Source of the DNA: Phorcus lineatus
Taxonomy: Eukaryota; Mollusca; Gastropoda; Trochida; Trochidae
Direction: 5' to 3'
Length of the DNA stretch: 64,000 nucleotides
Assembly (NCBI GenBank): GCA_921293015.1
Contig: OV121085.1
Location: forward strand, 19,915,911-19,979,910
Part shown: piece by piece, positions 1-10,230 of the stretch
Numbering within the stretch: the stretch's first letter is position 1
How the letters are laid out: the number at the start of each line of letters is the position of its first letter
Notes under the pieces: generated by a model
Databases searched by the model: none
Seen by the model: the letters and a program-made list of their open reading frames with translations, nothing else
What the model was told of the DNA's origin: nothing
Position numbers and translations under genes: made by a program

Positions 1-960
1 TCATAAAAATGGACTAATAGTAATACAGAAATCATCTCATAAAATTACGGTCAAGACATATGGAGCACAGATTTCTCTATATGATACTTCTTCATATGCT
101 GAAATCAAAAGTGGGTCGGCTTAATTTAAGCGTGGTCGAGTTAGCATTCAAGATGAACCTCGTCTAGGTCGACCAAAATCGTCGGCATCACGAGAAATGA
201 TGCAAAAAAACAGTCCATGATCCGATCATTTACCAAATGATTCGTAGCTGTAGTGGTTGGCATTAGGCATTAGGAGCGAGTTCCTTATAATGTCACTGAA
301 TATTGAATTTGACAAGGGTCCAGCCGGACGGTTTCGATAACTTTTGACGTCTGCAGAGAATCTAGCCTTAATTGAAGCCCGTCCTGTCGGTTATCGAAAA
401 CTAAAACTAAAAATGGATGAAATCTCGGTCCTCTTTCAGCCACAAGGAGATAGTTCAAGCATTGGATACGTGGCGACATCAACACCAACAAAGACAAATT
501 AAGACTGTTCTTTCAGCAAAAAAGGTGATTAAGACAAAGAAATGGACACAACTGATCACAAGTGTGATTTTCAATCAGGACAATGCACCAGTGCACATGT
601 CAGCTATTTCCTTGTTAACAATCCATGACTGTGGGTTTCAGCTGCTCCAACATTCACCCTTCTCGGCTGATTGAGCTCCCTCAGATTTCAAACCTTCAGG
701 CTCGTTTTATGCTCTGAAGAAATGTTTTCAGGTGGGATTTCGACCAACTATGACGTCATTGTCGCTATGGATTTAAATCTGGAATATGGAATTAAACTCC
801 CAAAGACAAAGGCGTCTACAGAATTGGAATTATGGCTTTGCAACACAGATGGCAACCACATTGAAGGGGGACTATTTTGAAATATAATTGCATTTGATTT
901 GAATACTTCCTTTCTGTGATAGGCTCACTATTTACCAACACCCCGCGTATATGACATGTT
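1..960 (+). pseudogene. Degenerate mariner-type transposase, 5' end outside window
   Basis: Remnants of a Tc1/mariner transposase can be read in shifting frames. Near 46-205 the DNA-binding region reads with FKRGR, followed by DEPRLGRPK, and the preceding Trp codon is a stop. An MDE that fits the first catalytic Asp block lies at 413-421. FNQDNAPVH followed by TIHDCGF (about 569-645) fits the second Asp block, and APSDF (about 675-690) fits the third. Stops at 123 and 672, plus frame changes near 480-520 and 690, make it dead. The coding homology fades near 880-960. It may lie in an intron of the gene whose last exon starts at 1314. Function was cut-and-paste transposition (family knowledge). 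Confidence 0.8.
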
Positions 961-1149
961 TTTAATTTAAATCAGAATTTATTGTATTTTGCCACATATC
1001 AAAGTAAAAAAAATTCCTGAACATCCCGGATTGTTTCTTCATAATAATACCTTGCGAACGAAGTTTTTTTTGTAAGAGAAAGACCTAATATTACCCTATT
1101 GCATTTAAATATAAACATTTTCAAATTAAACAATAGATAAGTTAATCTT

Positions 1150-1296
1150 CAGTCTGATTAAAATAGACTTTAATCCGAAAGAAAAAAATCAAATCTCTAT
1201 CGAAATTTTGCCTTGATCCACTGAGTTCCGAACGTGTTCATTTCATCGTAGAGGCAATCTTTGAAACTTTTATTTTTCGATTTTAATGAGATTAGA
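1150..1296. repeat. Short CAGTCTGATTAAAAT-end MITE fragment
   Basis: The left edge carries CAGTCTGATTAAAAT and the right edge carries CGATTTTAAT near 1278-1287, its imperfect reverse complement. These match the ends of the element at 6701-7135. The right end sits about 17 bases before the splice acceptor of the exon at 1314, so the repeat may supply part of the branch-site region. The match is short and diverged. Confidence 0.35.
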
Positions 1297-1313
1297 TAAT
1301 CTTCTGTTTTCAG

Positions 1314-1597
1314 AATGTGCCTCGTACGGATCGCGCTTCTCCGTGTACAATAATACTGGCATTGTTGACTGCAACATCAAATCACTGACCCAACCGTCGT
1401 TAAGAAGTTGCACTAACGCATGTAGAGATGAAGCTACCTTCGTGTGTATCAGTGCTGAATTCATGTATGGTCATGGGCAGCATCATGGCGATTGTAATTT
1501 CTGTGATATCACCTGGGCTGATATACTGCCTACCAAACGACGTGCAGGTACAGATAAGGGGTGGTCCCTTTCATATCGTCATTGCAAAGGACGCTAG
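1314..1597 (+). CDS. Last exon of a PAN/apple-like cysteine-rich extracellular protein
   Basis: A pyrimidine-rich tract ends in TTTTCAG at 1307-1313 and opens a reading frame to a TAG at 1595-1597. The frame needs one base from an upstream exon (phase 1 intron), as is usual for extracellular modules. The 94 or so encoded residues hold eight cysteines: CASYG, VDC, SCTNAC, FVC, GDCNFC and a final YRHC. The SCTNAC-x8-C-x(n)-C spacing followed by a closing C resembles the PAN/apple adhesion fold, though the match is by eye only. No other exon of this gene is visible in the window, so the rest should lie upstream. The nearest in-frame ATG, at 1286, is inside the intron and is not a real start. Confidence 0.5.
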
Positions 1598-1653
1598 GTT
1601 GTGTAAATCCGTGAATAATCGCCCGAGAAACAACGTTTTATTCTTGTGATTAC

Positions 1654-2117
1654 TTAAAGAGCCACTCCGTGATTTTCATAAGATATTATTTACCTTTGAT
1701 ACGAACCTTAATGTCATAATGTTGATATAAAATCAAAACATCTTAACTTTTCATGTCCAAAAGCCATATACATGACAAATACCGGTGGTCCATGAAAATC
1801 TTAAAACAGCCTTATAAATGCACAGAGGTGTAGATATCACGTCCAATATACATGGATACTAATTATATAACCTAACAAACACTATCAACTCCTAACTGCC
1901 CTCCTGACTGTTAGATAAGTCTCTAAAATTACATTTGACTATTTGACGCGCGCCACTGTCCGGTTTTCGATCATAATTTCGACGTTCCACCCTCATATTG
2001 TCACTGTAAAAACACAATAAGCTTTAAAATGTGTCTTTTTGGTAACAGTCGATCAGATAACATCATTGATTAAGTTTGGGATATATGACTCCAAAAACTC
2101 ACAAAGTGGCTCTTTAA
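1654..2117 (-). mobile_element. TTAA-flanked MITE, copy 1
   Basis: The element begins TTAAAGAGCCACTC and ends GTGGCTCTTTAA, so the TIRs are AGAGCCAC and flank TTAA on both sides. Internally it has a conserved core (GACGCGCGCCACTGTCCGG, about 1945-1965). Related copies lie at 11340-11584, 12411-12897, 21911-22285, 36345-36808 and 50238-51374. TTAA target duplications are typical of piggyBac and Kolobok DNA transposons (family knowledge). No coding capacity. Confidence 0.7.
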
Positions 2118-2930
2118 GCCTAGCTATTAATCTCCAGGAAGCATACTTTGAGTTTGAATTATTAAACATGTTTTTAAAAGGAACCCAGCATTATTGTTTT
2201 TCTAAATATGAATAATACAAGATAGGTTCTTATAACAAGGCAAAAGTGAGCACAGCTCAAATAACCCAGCGTGTAGTTTGACCATATCTTGATTGATTAA
2301 TGATCTTGGGGGAAAACAGTGAAACACATAAATAACATCATACCAAACTTGTAGTCGTTACTTCAATGAAAAAAAAGTCGTAATAGGCTGTCTATGAAAC
2401 AAATTTCAGAATCATTTGACACTCTTGATGTGGTCTAAAATGACGCTAGATGGAAATACCAAATTTGAAGTTTCAGGGTCACACGGTTATTGAGTAACGC
2501 GCCAGAAAATAGATAAAGTCGTGAATTTTGATCGGTTTTGGTCCACATTTCAGAATAATTTGGCACCCTGGAGTGTCTGTGTCGTCAATGAGACTTTATG
2601 TTTTGTTTCCTAGTATTCAATTAATTAAAAACAAACAGTTAACCTCTGCACAAAGGATATCAGCTTTCCTTTAGTTTCAGTTCTGGAGAACTGGAGGTCT
2701 GAAGCCAATATTCAGGACCACAGAGACCCATCTCTTAAATATAATACTGATCTGAAAGCACATATTAAGGTCCTTCTACTATTATTCTATCATATATATT
2801 TTCACATAAAGTTTTACCGTATTTCGGCCATCTGCAGTCACGGCTTCAATTCTAGACCGGCCTCTATCAATTTTTACAAGATTGATCATCTAAATACAAT
2901 CAAGACAAAATGTTTCCAGTCTTTGTTGAT
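2118..2930. other. Non-coding, nothing recognised
   Basis: No long frame, RNA gene or clear repeat boundary. Some of it (about 2660-2930) may belong to the same old insertion as the decayed minus-strand frame that follows. Confidence 0.4.
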
Positions 2931-2935
2931 AACTA

Positions 2936-3414
2936 AAGGTCTCTAGAAGCAGTGTCCCTTTTAACTTCTAATTCAATCAAGCTGCTGTCCGTGAACAATA
3001 TTTCAGATATGAAGTTCATCAGGCCTGACAGGATGGTATACATATGGTGTCCAGCGTCCTTCAATCCGTAAACTATTAACTTCTTCGACCGTTTATCTAG
3101 AACCACGACTCTGGTCTGGAATCTTGTGTACAGATTTCATGACTACTGAGTACAATAACTTATAGATTTGATTGCCTTGTGGCCCCATGGTAAAGGCCAA
3201 TAGGGGTCAAGCGCTAATAGTTTAGTCATCTTCTCAAAAGCAGCTGGATAAACTGAAGTTTGAATTCTAAATATACAGTGGCCATCGTTTTCCCAGCTTA
3301 GAGATATGTATTCACTCCTTAACCAAGTTGGATTATCATACAATGGCCAAGCCCAATGATGATAATTTTTACAGCCAGAGCTACAAAGCTGATGACTCTG
3401 TTTTTTGGTCTTTA
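2936..3414 (-). pseudogene. Decayed coding-like stretch on the minus strand, family unknown
   Basis: Reading down the minus strand from 3414, an open frame runs to a TAG at 3143-3145. It is rich in Trp, Tyr, Pro and His (for example YHHWAWPLYDNPTW and DPYWPLPWGHKAI). After the stop, in another frame, a second open stretch runs from about 3125 to a TAG at about 2936, including KLIVYGLKDAGHHMYTIL. The composition looks protein-coding, unlike the surrounding AT-rich DNA. No start, no clear splice pair and an internal stop point to a pseudogene, or to exons whose splice sites I cannot see. I do not recognise the family. Confidence 0.3.
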
Positions 3415-3534
3415 TTCACGTGAAGAACATTTCTTTTCTATAAATAACATTTGGCAGTCTTTACTGTGCACACGAATTCAGCTCTGTAGAGTTCAAAGTC
3501 TTCTTGTGACCTTGAAATGAGGATATTACAGATA

Positions 3535-3600
3535 TCTGAGAATTGTCTCCTTGAATTTCGTTTCCACAAAAAATACTCTGATGGGACTGTCCTTTTAAGG
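3535..3600 (-). repeat. End of a diverged repeat family (CCTTAAAAGGACAGTCC end)
   Basis: The segment ends GGACTGTCCTTTTAAGG, preceded by ATTTCGTTTCCACA. The same terminal pattern closes 45661-46067 and, more diverged, 36930-37316. The other boundary of this copy is not clear. Confidence 0.4.
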
Positions 3601-4690
3601 ACAAATTGATATTTGTATAGAAAAATGTAGCAGGAGCTATGGAATTTGCATACTACATGATCAAGAAATTTATTATCAGAGAGAAAAAATCAAAAAGACT
3701 AACAATAGTTTAACATTTATTTGGTGTTTTCTGTAAAATGTACAGCTGTTTTGACAAGATTCACATCCACTTTGTGTAAAGTTGATACATGCAAAAAGTG
3801 AGGATAAGTAGTTGGCTATTGATTCGATTAATATCATTTGCATCAAATTAACCACAAAGGTTCATTACCATAAATACATGGAAGGTTCCAGTAAGCATTT
3901 TCATGAAATAAAAGACAAGCACCCGTTGAAAACAATAAGAAATTAATTGTTTCAATTTCAATGCATTATCTACTCAGTTGTAAAATTAAGTTAATTCTGA
4001 CATCACAACAATGAAAATAGGCTTCACAACTCAAGATTAATAACTTGTCTCAAGGATTTTCAAAGCTCTTTTAATGTTAGGGTATGTAGTCCTTATTAAT
4101 AGAAACAACTAATATCTTTAACATAGAAAGTCTTTGTAGGAAGTTGCACAAGAACAGCAAGATTTTTCTGAAAAACAACTTCTTAATTGTGAAAATCACA
4201 ATATTTGATGAAATAGTCAAAACAGGATTATTTTCACAAAGTAGTTGTTAACCAAAAACTATTGCCATTCTTTATGTATACTTTCTCTTCCTTTTTTATT
4301 TGAAGGCAATAAACGCTACAGGGGGTATTTTTTCTGATTGAATTATCAATAATTTAAACAATTATCAATAATAAATACAACATTCCACATAAAATATTGA
4401 GCATTGAGTGATTTGAATATATATGTACATGAATAAACAATTAGAAAATGATAAATATTAAATAAATAGTAAGTGATAAAAGTTTCTTGAATAGTAAATA
4501 CTCTAGTGCTGAATAGACATAAAACAGAAATACATTCCCTTTGTCACCATGAAAAGAGTTTAAGCAATTATCTCGAACTCAATGGATTTGTCATCAAGTA
4601 AGTGCCGCAAGAGCTGGATGTCTTTTCATTGGTTGGTGATTCACATAGAAATAAAAGGCATTTGGTGTGATAGATACCAGCGTATTGATG
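3601..4690. other. AT-rich non-coding DNA, nothing recognised
   Basis: Many in-frame stops in all frames, no RNA gene, no obvious repeat structure. Confidence 0.5.
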
Positions 4691-4995
4691 GTGAGGTGAG
4701 GTGAGTTGGGGTTTAACACCGCTTAAAATAGTACTTCACTTATATCGCCATCCCTAGTATAAGCAGGGAGAAAGCCCCAACACCAATGTGGCTATGCATT
4801 GCGAGCATCGGCTGGAAAACTAGCCAACCATTGGTGGTAATGCACTGAAACTCAGTGTAGCATTGCATCCAAGCCTTACTGCGTGTCGAACAGTTCTCTA
4901 CTGCAGACAAAGTTGCCGAGCCCCTGGCGGGATTCGAACCAATGACCTCTTGATCTGAAACTGAACGTGCTAACCACTGCGCTACTCTGCCCCCA
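4691..4995 (-). mobile_element. tRNA-derived SINE, fullest copy
   Basis: On the minus strand the head (about 4916-4994) is tRNA-like. It has an A-box region TAGCGCAGTGGTTAGC and a B box GGTTCGAATCC, the internal RNA polymerase III promoter of SINEs. The body contains a segment shared with four other copies (CGCAATGCATAGCCACATTGG type) and the tail is built of TCACC repeats, seen on the plus strand as GGTGAGGTGAGGTGAG at 4690. Short direct repeats of GTATTGA flank it (about 4682 and 4997). The internal promoter elements look intact, but several bases differ from the other copies. It is not a functional tRNA gene, since no good acceptor stem closes. Confidence 0.8.
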
Positions 4996-6700
4996 AGGTA
5001 TTGAAGAAGCTCTGTGATTTAAATATGCTGATGTAGCAGGATGGAAAATAATGAGTGTTGATGATCAACACAGTTCCAAATTTGCAGGTGCAAGACCCTA
5101 AAAGTTTACTAGAAAGTAGAAAACCATCTTTCAAGTCTATCGATTCCTTGATACATCATAAAAAGATAAGGCCATCTTGGCTTCACCCCTATGTCTGGGT
5201 ATTACTCAACATCCTTTGAAAAATTTATAGACTGTTCCCATTACAATTACCAGACCTTAAAAGAAATTTCTTACATACTTGAAAAAAAGAATTTTGCTTA
5301 ACATCTTGAAGAAAAACAGAGATCTATAATAATTCTGAAAATCACTGCCCACATATGACATTCTATTGGATGTCAGTATTATATCATATGTATAAAGAAA
5401 TTTGTAAAACTGGATTTCAAAAACAACTTCTGGGAGAGCAAACAAACACTACTAAAATTATCACAAACTGCATGTGAAACTAAAAGGTCAAAACATGCTA
5501 TCAAAAACAATTAAACAACCCTAGTCTATCTTTAAATACCTTGTTAAAACAACAATATTCAGTAATATTTGTAGTATCACAAGATTTTAATTTATGACAA
5601 TTATTAGCACACAAAAAACACACAACAAATCAGTCATCATAGTTACAAATTTGATATTCTTAATGGATTAAAAAAGAATATAATGAGTTTCAAAAGCTTG
5701 ATATCATATAATATGTAAAACAAGTGAGAACACCCCTCCATAAAAAGCAAACATAACTCTGTTCATTCAACAAATAAACAAAAGCTTATAAATCATAGGA
5801 ATGATAATACGAATAAATCAATGCAGATAACATATCAGAATCAAGTCAATCAAATTATATATAGTAAATATTGTTCAAAATTAACAAGAATCAAGTTTCT
5901 GAAACTAAAAACAGATGGAATTTCAAATTTATATCTAAAACAAAACAAAGTCAAAATGCACATTTAACATCTCCGGGAAGGTAGTACAGTGGGTTGTGTG
6001 TAAATCTGGAGAACAGGTTGGAATTCTGTTATGGGAATTGACACATTATCAAACAGCAACATCTCATTCTAAAAGGGGCTGTCACATTACTGTGTCAGAT
6101 TTATTGCCATTGAATCAAGAGAGGTCACATCATGTGAATACTAAATTTCATAAATTTTTACATTCATAAAACATACTTTTTGTTAGAATATCCAACTGTG
6201 ATATAACTTATGATTCACCAAAATGATAAACAGACACATTAAATTGTAGTAATATTTTTCACACTCACAGAGACAATGAATGTCTTTGACATTGTTAGCC
6301 TTTCGTTGTGTTCAAATGAACATATGATGAGTCATTTATAGTTTCGCCCTTCGATACAAATTCATATCATCTCATGTCATTACAAGTAAATTTATATCTC
6401 TTAACTATTCTCACAACTGCTGCAAGGTTCTAATAAAATCACATGTGATCTCGGACAGGTTTGAAGGGAATATGCAGGCTGCACTTAACTTTGCACAGGA
6501 TCAAGTGGTTGGAAGGGGTTCAAAGAAATGGAATTGACTTGAATGTTCTAAAAGCATTTTCTGTTTGATTTAAACATATTTTATTCAATAAAATTGAATT
6601 GGGATTGGTGAACAAGCCGAAGGGCTTATTTTAACACCGCTCCCACCTACTTCAACATAAATATGTTAGACATACCATACTTTCAGCATTACCCATTTGG
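4996..6700. other. AT-rich non-coding DNA, nothing recognised
   Basis: No frame of interest, no RNA gene and no clear repeat ends. The last about 100 bases (6600-6700) have the look of repeat DNA, but I cannot set its boundary. Confidence 0.45.
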
Positions 6701-7135
6701 CAGTCTGATTAAAATCGACCGTGTTCCGAGGAATAAAAGTTTTTTAAAAAATGACTCTAACAGGGGGGCTTTCCTCTCCACAATGATCTGAAGGCAGCCT
6801 CACTGCCCGCACGTGCTGACACCAGTTTAGCGCAGACAAAACCTACCAGTAGTCATTAGTGAACCAATCACTTCATCGCGTTTAAAATAAGGATAGCGGC
6901 GATCAAGGTTAACAAATGGTAAATGGAAGTTACTTGCCCCTAGCTACTGATACCGAATGCTTTTGCCGCATGCATCGTGATTGGTTAGCTGAGTTTACGT
7001 GAAAACGTGCGCTACAGTAGGCTGCGGTCAGACCACTGTGGAGAGGATAGCCTAGACAGATAGAGTTCGAATCTCGGTAGAGTCAATATCTTGAAACTTT
7101 TATTCCACTGAACATGGTCGATTTTAATCAGACTG
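6701..7135. mobile_element. Non-autonomous DNA transposon with long TIRs and 10-bp TSD
   Basis: It starts CAGTCTGATTAAAATCGACC and ends with the exact reverse complement of these 20 bases. Inverted similarity continues inward for roughly 100 bases: GAATAAAAGTTT, GACTCTA, CCTCTCCACA and GCAGCCT all have counterparts. The flanks are ACCCATTTGG (6691-6700) and ACCCATTAGG (7136-7145), a 10-bp duplication with one mismatch. Long TIRs with a 9-11-bp duplication fit a Mutator-like MITE. Partial relatives lie at 20681-20838 and 1150-1296. No coding capacity. Confidence 0.75.
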
Positions 7136-7730
7136 ACCCATTAGGATAAACATAAGTAGCAATCTTAATAAAATAAGTTGTCATAACTATATTTGATTTA
7201 ACAAAAGTCTGCACAACTTGGGTGTTTGACCCTTCGAGTACACCAAGCATCCCCATTTTTGTCAACTACTTCTACCAGCTGTGAGAAGGAAAAGCTAAAG
7301 GTCAACCAAGGCCTGAGTGTAAAAACTCCCAGCCATGAGGATAATACTGTGAGAATACAATTCACACAAAAAATGTGTAAATTACTTGAATATCGATAAG
7401 ATCATTACACATCATAATTTCACAAATAGGTAAATATATTCATAATAAAATTGTAACGCTTTCTATGATTCATGCTTACTATTGCACTTAAATCATGTTA
7501 AAATTAAACAGATATTATTAAGCATACAATTGGGCAAGATAAAATGTCACAATAAATAATTAGTTTTCATTTCTAATATTCTGTCAGCTGCTTATGGCTG
7601 AAAAATTGCCCAAGCGGCGTTCAACACTAATATTCTGTCTGTAAGTGGGGGGAGTGAAGCTCTCTGAGCCTGTTTATACCCATGCACTTATCCCTTTATA
7701 TCAAATTAAATCACGTCGCTAATCTATATT
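7136..7730. other. Non-coding, nothing recognised
   Basis: AT-rich stretch without a usable frame. The part near 7590-7640 (TTATGGCTGAAAAATTGCC) looks like ordinary dispersed repeat DNA. Confidence 0.4.
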
Positions 7731-7768
7731 GGGGGGGGGGGGGGGGGGGGGGGTGGGGTGGGCGGGGT
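7731..7768 (+). repeat. Long poly-G tract
   Basis: Twenty-three consecutive G residues (7731-7753) run into TGGGGTGGGCGGGG. Several runs of three or more G could fold into a G-quadruplex. The exact length may be a sequencing or assembly estimate. Confidence 0.9.
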
Positions 7769-8002
7769 GATTGTTAAGGTTTGCCTAGCTGAAGCAATCA
7801 TAACCATACATCATAATCAGAACAATTAATGTCAATGTTCTCATAGATTAAGAGACACACCTTTTAAAATCTCTAACATCTTTTAAAAGCTGCGTCTGTT
7901 TCACTGGACGTCGACATAAGGTTAGATTCACTAAAACTATCATCATTATTGTGGCAGGGGAGTTGAGAAGAAATCCTCCTGGTTTTGGCTAGCAAGTTAT
8001 CT

Positions 8003-8070
8003 CTTTGGCCCGATCAGTATGGTGTCTGACTCTCAACTTGGACGCCAGGTTTGAATCCAGCTTGATGTGG
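8003..8070 (+). repeat. tRNA-like sequence, SINE head or tRNA relic
   Basis: A TGGCCCGATCAGTATGG block (8006-8022) resembles a tRNA A box, followed by GTCTGACTCTCAACTTGGACG as an anticodon-arm-like part, then a B box GGTTTGAATCC (8048-8058). No convincing acceptor stem closes, so this is more likely a SINE head or a pseudo-tRNA than a tRNA gene. It differs from the SINE at 4691. Confidence 0.45.
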
Positions 8071-8186
8071 AAATTAGTATTTTACACTCCTGGTTCATCA
8101 TCATGTTCAGTGTTCGAAAAACTTGGGCGTATGAATTAAAAAATAAAAATGTCTTTCTCTGGTCTTAATCTCAATCCCACAAACCA

Positions 8187-8304
8187 GGGGGCCGTTGCAC
8201 AAAACAACTTAACACTAAGGTTAACCTTAGTGCCATCATTTAACATTGCACTAAGGCTACCTTAGTGACTTAAGGTCACCTTAGTGTTTTGTGAAACGGG
8301 ACCC
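8187..8304. repeat. Palindromic repeat with CACAAAAC / GTTTTGTG ends, copy 1
   Basis: The left end GGGGGCCGTTGCACAAAAC mirrors the right end GTTTTGTGAAACGGGACCC. The interior alternates CTAAGGT and ACCTTAG. Similar palindromes lie at 29281-29390 and 34946-35052. It is a small fold-back element without coding capacity. Confidence 0.6.
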
Positions 8305-8601
8305 AGACACCTTGTTGGCTACTCCTGTAATTTGCTCTTTGTCATCTTACAAAGGCAAGCTGAAAACATATTGAATAGACGGGAACAACTGGATTTCAGT
8401 TGTGACGTTGTGAAGATGGCTCTTTGTATAAGCAACCATCTATTGATTGGCAGGCTGGCAGGCAGTTAATCGAACAATGAATAAGATTGCATCCACTGTG
8501 AAATTAGGGGTGTATTGTGTTACCATTCCTAAACATTTATTGAGGGAGACTGGTCATAAGACCGGTATCTATCAGAGCACATACAATATGAGAAGATTAG
8601 A
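8305..8601. other. 3' flank of the minus-strand LicD-type gene
   Basis: Probably 3' UTR and flank of the gene at 8602-9312. I see no strong AATAAA signal on the minus strand close to the stop, and no other gene. Confidence 0.35.
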
Positions 8602-9312
8602 CTAGCAGCCTGGTGGCTTGACCTCCTTCCACCAGTCATCAGGATACAAGTATTTGAGTAATTCGATGTTTTCATGAGGGAGAGGGACATCCTTCCCATA
8701 AAGCTTAGCTGTTTGGAATGGCGCCTCGAGAATATGCGACGGGAAACTTATGGTTTTCTTTTCAAACAACCATCTTAAGTTTTGTGCCCAACCAGTTCGG
8801 TACATGTCTCCGTTTAGGAACTCGAGGAATGATGTTATGTAGCCCTTAGCATGACCAAATCTCACCTTGAAAAATCCTTCCCTGGAATTATACGCTATTT
8901 TCATTCCATTTTTAGCAAATTCGTTGACTAGTATTTGGCGATCAACTTTAACAATTTCAAGAGCATTTACACACATATCGATGTTATTGTCCCATGGTAA
9001 TATCTCTCCGTTCCTCAGCGTTCCCCAAAGGGTCCCGTAGCAAACAACATGAGGAATTTTGAGGTTGTCGAGGGTTTCATGCATCTTAAAAACCAACTCT
9101 TTCATATCATTCATAACATTTGCATTTGTTTTACATGGGGCAGGAAGCTTATACCAAGCTTTGCTGCGGAATTTCAGCTGTGCAAAAGCGGAAAACGAAA
9201 TCAAGAGCATTAGAATGATTCCAATGAAAATGGCCGCCACTTTTCCCCATGACATGTTCATGATGCGATATACAAACGTCAAAGCTCTGTCTACACATCC
9301 TCTTCTTTCCAT
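8602..9312 (-). CDS. LicD/fukutin-family type II membrane protein, 236 residues
   Basis: One open frame from ATG (9310-9312) to TAG (8602-8604). A short basic N-terminus precedes a single hydrophobic segment at about residues 25-44, as in type II Golgi proteins. Residues 92-115 give the LicD nucleotidyltransferase core: YGTLWGTLRNGEILPWDNNID, with the PWD and final ID expected of the family. The middle acidic position is Asn where many members have Asp. The C-terminal motif LPHENIELLKYLYPDDWW is also typical. Known relatives add phosphocholine or ribitol-phosphate to glycans (LicD, fukutin, FKRP). Substrate here is unknown. At 236 residues it is short for this group, so activity is uncertain. 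On the minus strand a TTTCCAG acceptor at about 9431-9437 suggests the 5' UTR starts after an intron, and a short upstream frame (about 9423 to 9373) precedes the main ATG. Coding appears intronless. Confidence 0.8.
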   Translation of the reverse strand: MERRGCVDRALTFVYRIMNMSWGKVAAIFIGIILMLLISFSAFAQLKFRSKAWYKLPAPCKTNANVMNDMKELVFKMHETLDNLKIPHVVCYGTLWGTLRNGEILPWDNNIDMCVNALEIVKVDRQILVNEFAKNGMKIAYNSREGFFKVRFGHAKGYITSFLEFLNGDMYRTGWAQNLRWLFEKKTISFPSHILEAPFQTAKLYGKDVPLPHENIELLKYLYPDDWWKEVKPPGC

Positions 9313-10230
9313 CTAGGGAGTTCTAGAATGGCGTTAGTTTGATAAAAACGTCCTTGAATTTTTGTCTTATCAATTTTGCACTGGCCAGGCGTCATGTAGT
9401 CCTGTGATCTTTAAAGCATTCATTTTTGATCTGGAAATTAAAGAGTTATTAAAAAATACAATACGAATTTTTAGGATTATTGATTCTTACATGTCTTAAA
9501 CCCTTGCCATAAAAGATCTATGACCACAGCAGGTTTCTGACCAATCATAAGCTGGTTCTATATTGATATAGTATTTATGAACAGGGATTCTTTAGTAAAA
9601 ATATACACAGAAATTCAGATATTTCATGATCAAATTCAGATAAGACTCCCTTACTTATCTTGAGTGTCCTTGCTTAGAGTGTTTACCATTACTGTGCTGG
9701 ATATACTAATCAATATAGATATCTGTGTATAAATAAGTAAAGCAAATACCCATGAACATGCTTTTCCCTCAGTTATGTTACGTTTTACGCCCACTTCTGT
9801 TCTCTAACATTTCCTGTAACATTTAACTGCTCCCAGAGACAGACTCACAGTAGCAGTTAAGTAGCACTGCCAGTGACAGTGCGATTGTCGTAAATTGATC
9901 CAAAAAATTGAAACGGATGTTAAATCTTTTGTTCACGAGAATAGAAGCGAATAAGCAAAAGAATTTGCAAAATTTATTTTTAAACAACTAACACACTCAA
10001 AATATACTTTCTTTTAATTGTCGCAATAGTTAAGGAAAATCTTTTTTGGCACTGCCATAAATGAGTCCTTTACTTAAAATCCGGAAACAAGATTAGCATG
10101 TGCAGAGATATCTTGCATTATTTCTGAAGTTCATGTCGCCATAAAGGTGGAAACTACGCCTATAACACATTATTTAATTGGCCTTATTATTCCAAACCTT
10201 TAACTTACTAATAGCTAAATCTTATAAAAC
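9313..10230. other. 5' flank or UTR intron of the LicD-type gene
   Basis: 9313-9431 is probable 5' UTR by the splice-acceptor argument. 9438-10230 is AT-rich with no recognised feature and may be intron. No upstream exon or promoter can be fixed. Confidence 0.35.

Noticed and set aside
1428-1649. Alternative frame over the PAN-like exon
   Set aside because: It is an out-of-frame shadow of the cysteine-rich exon at 1314-1597.
4916-4994. tRNA gene on the minus strand
   Set aside because: A and B boxes are present but the acceptor stem does not close and the sequence is the head of a dispersed SINE.
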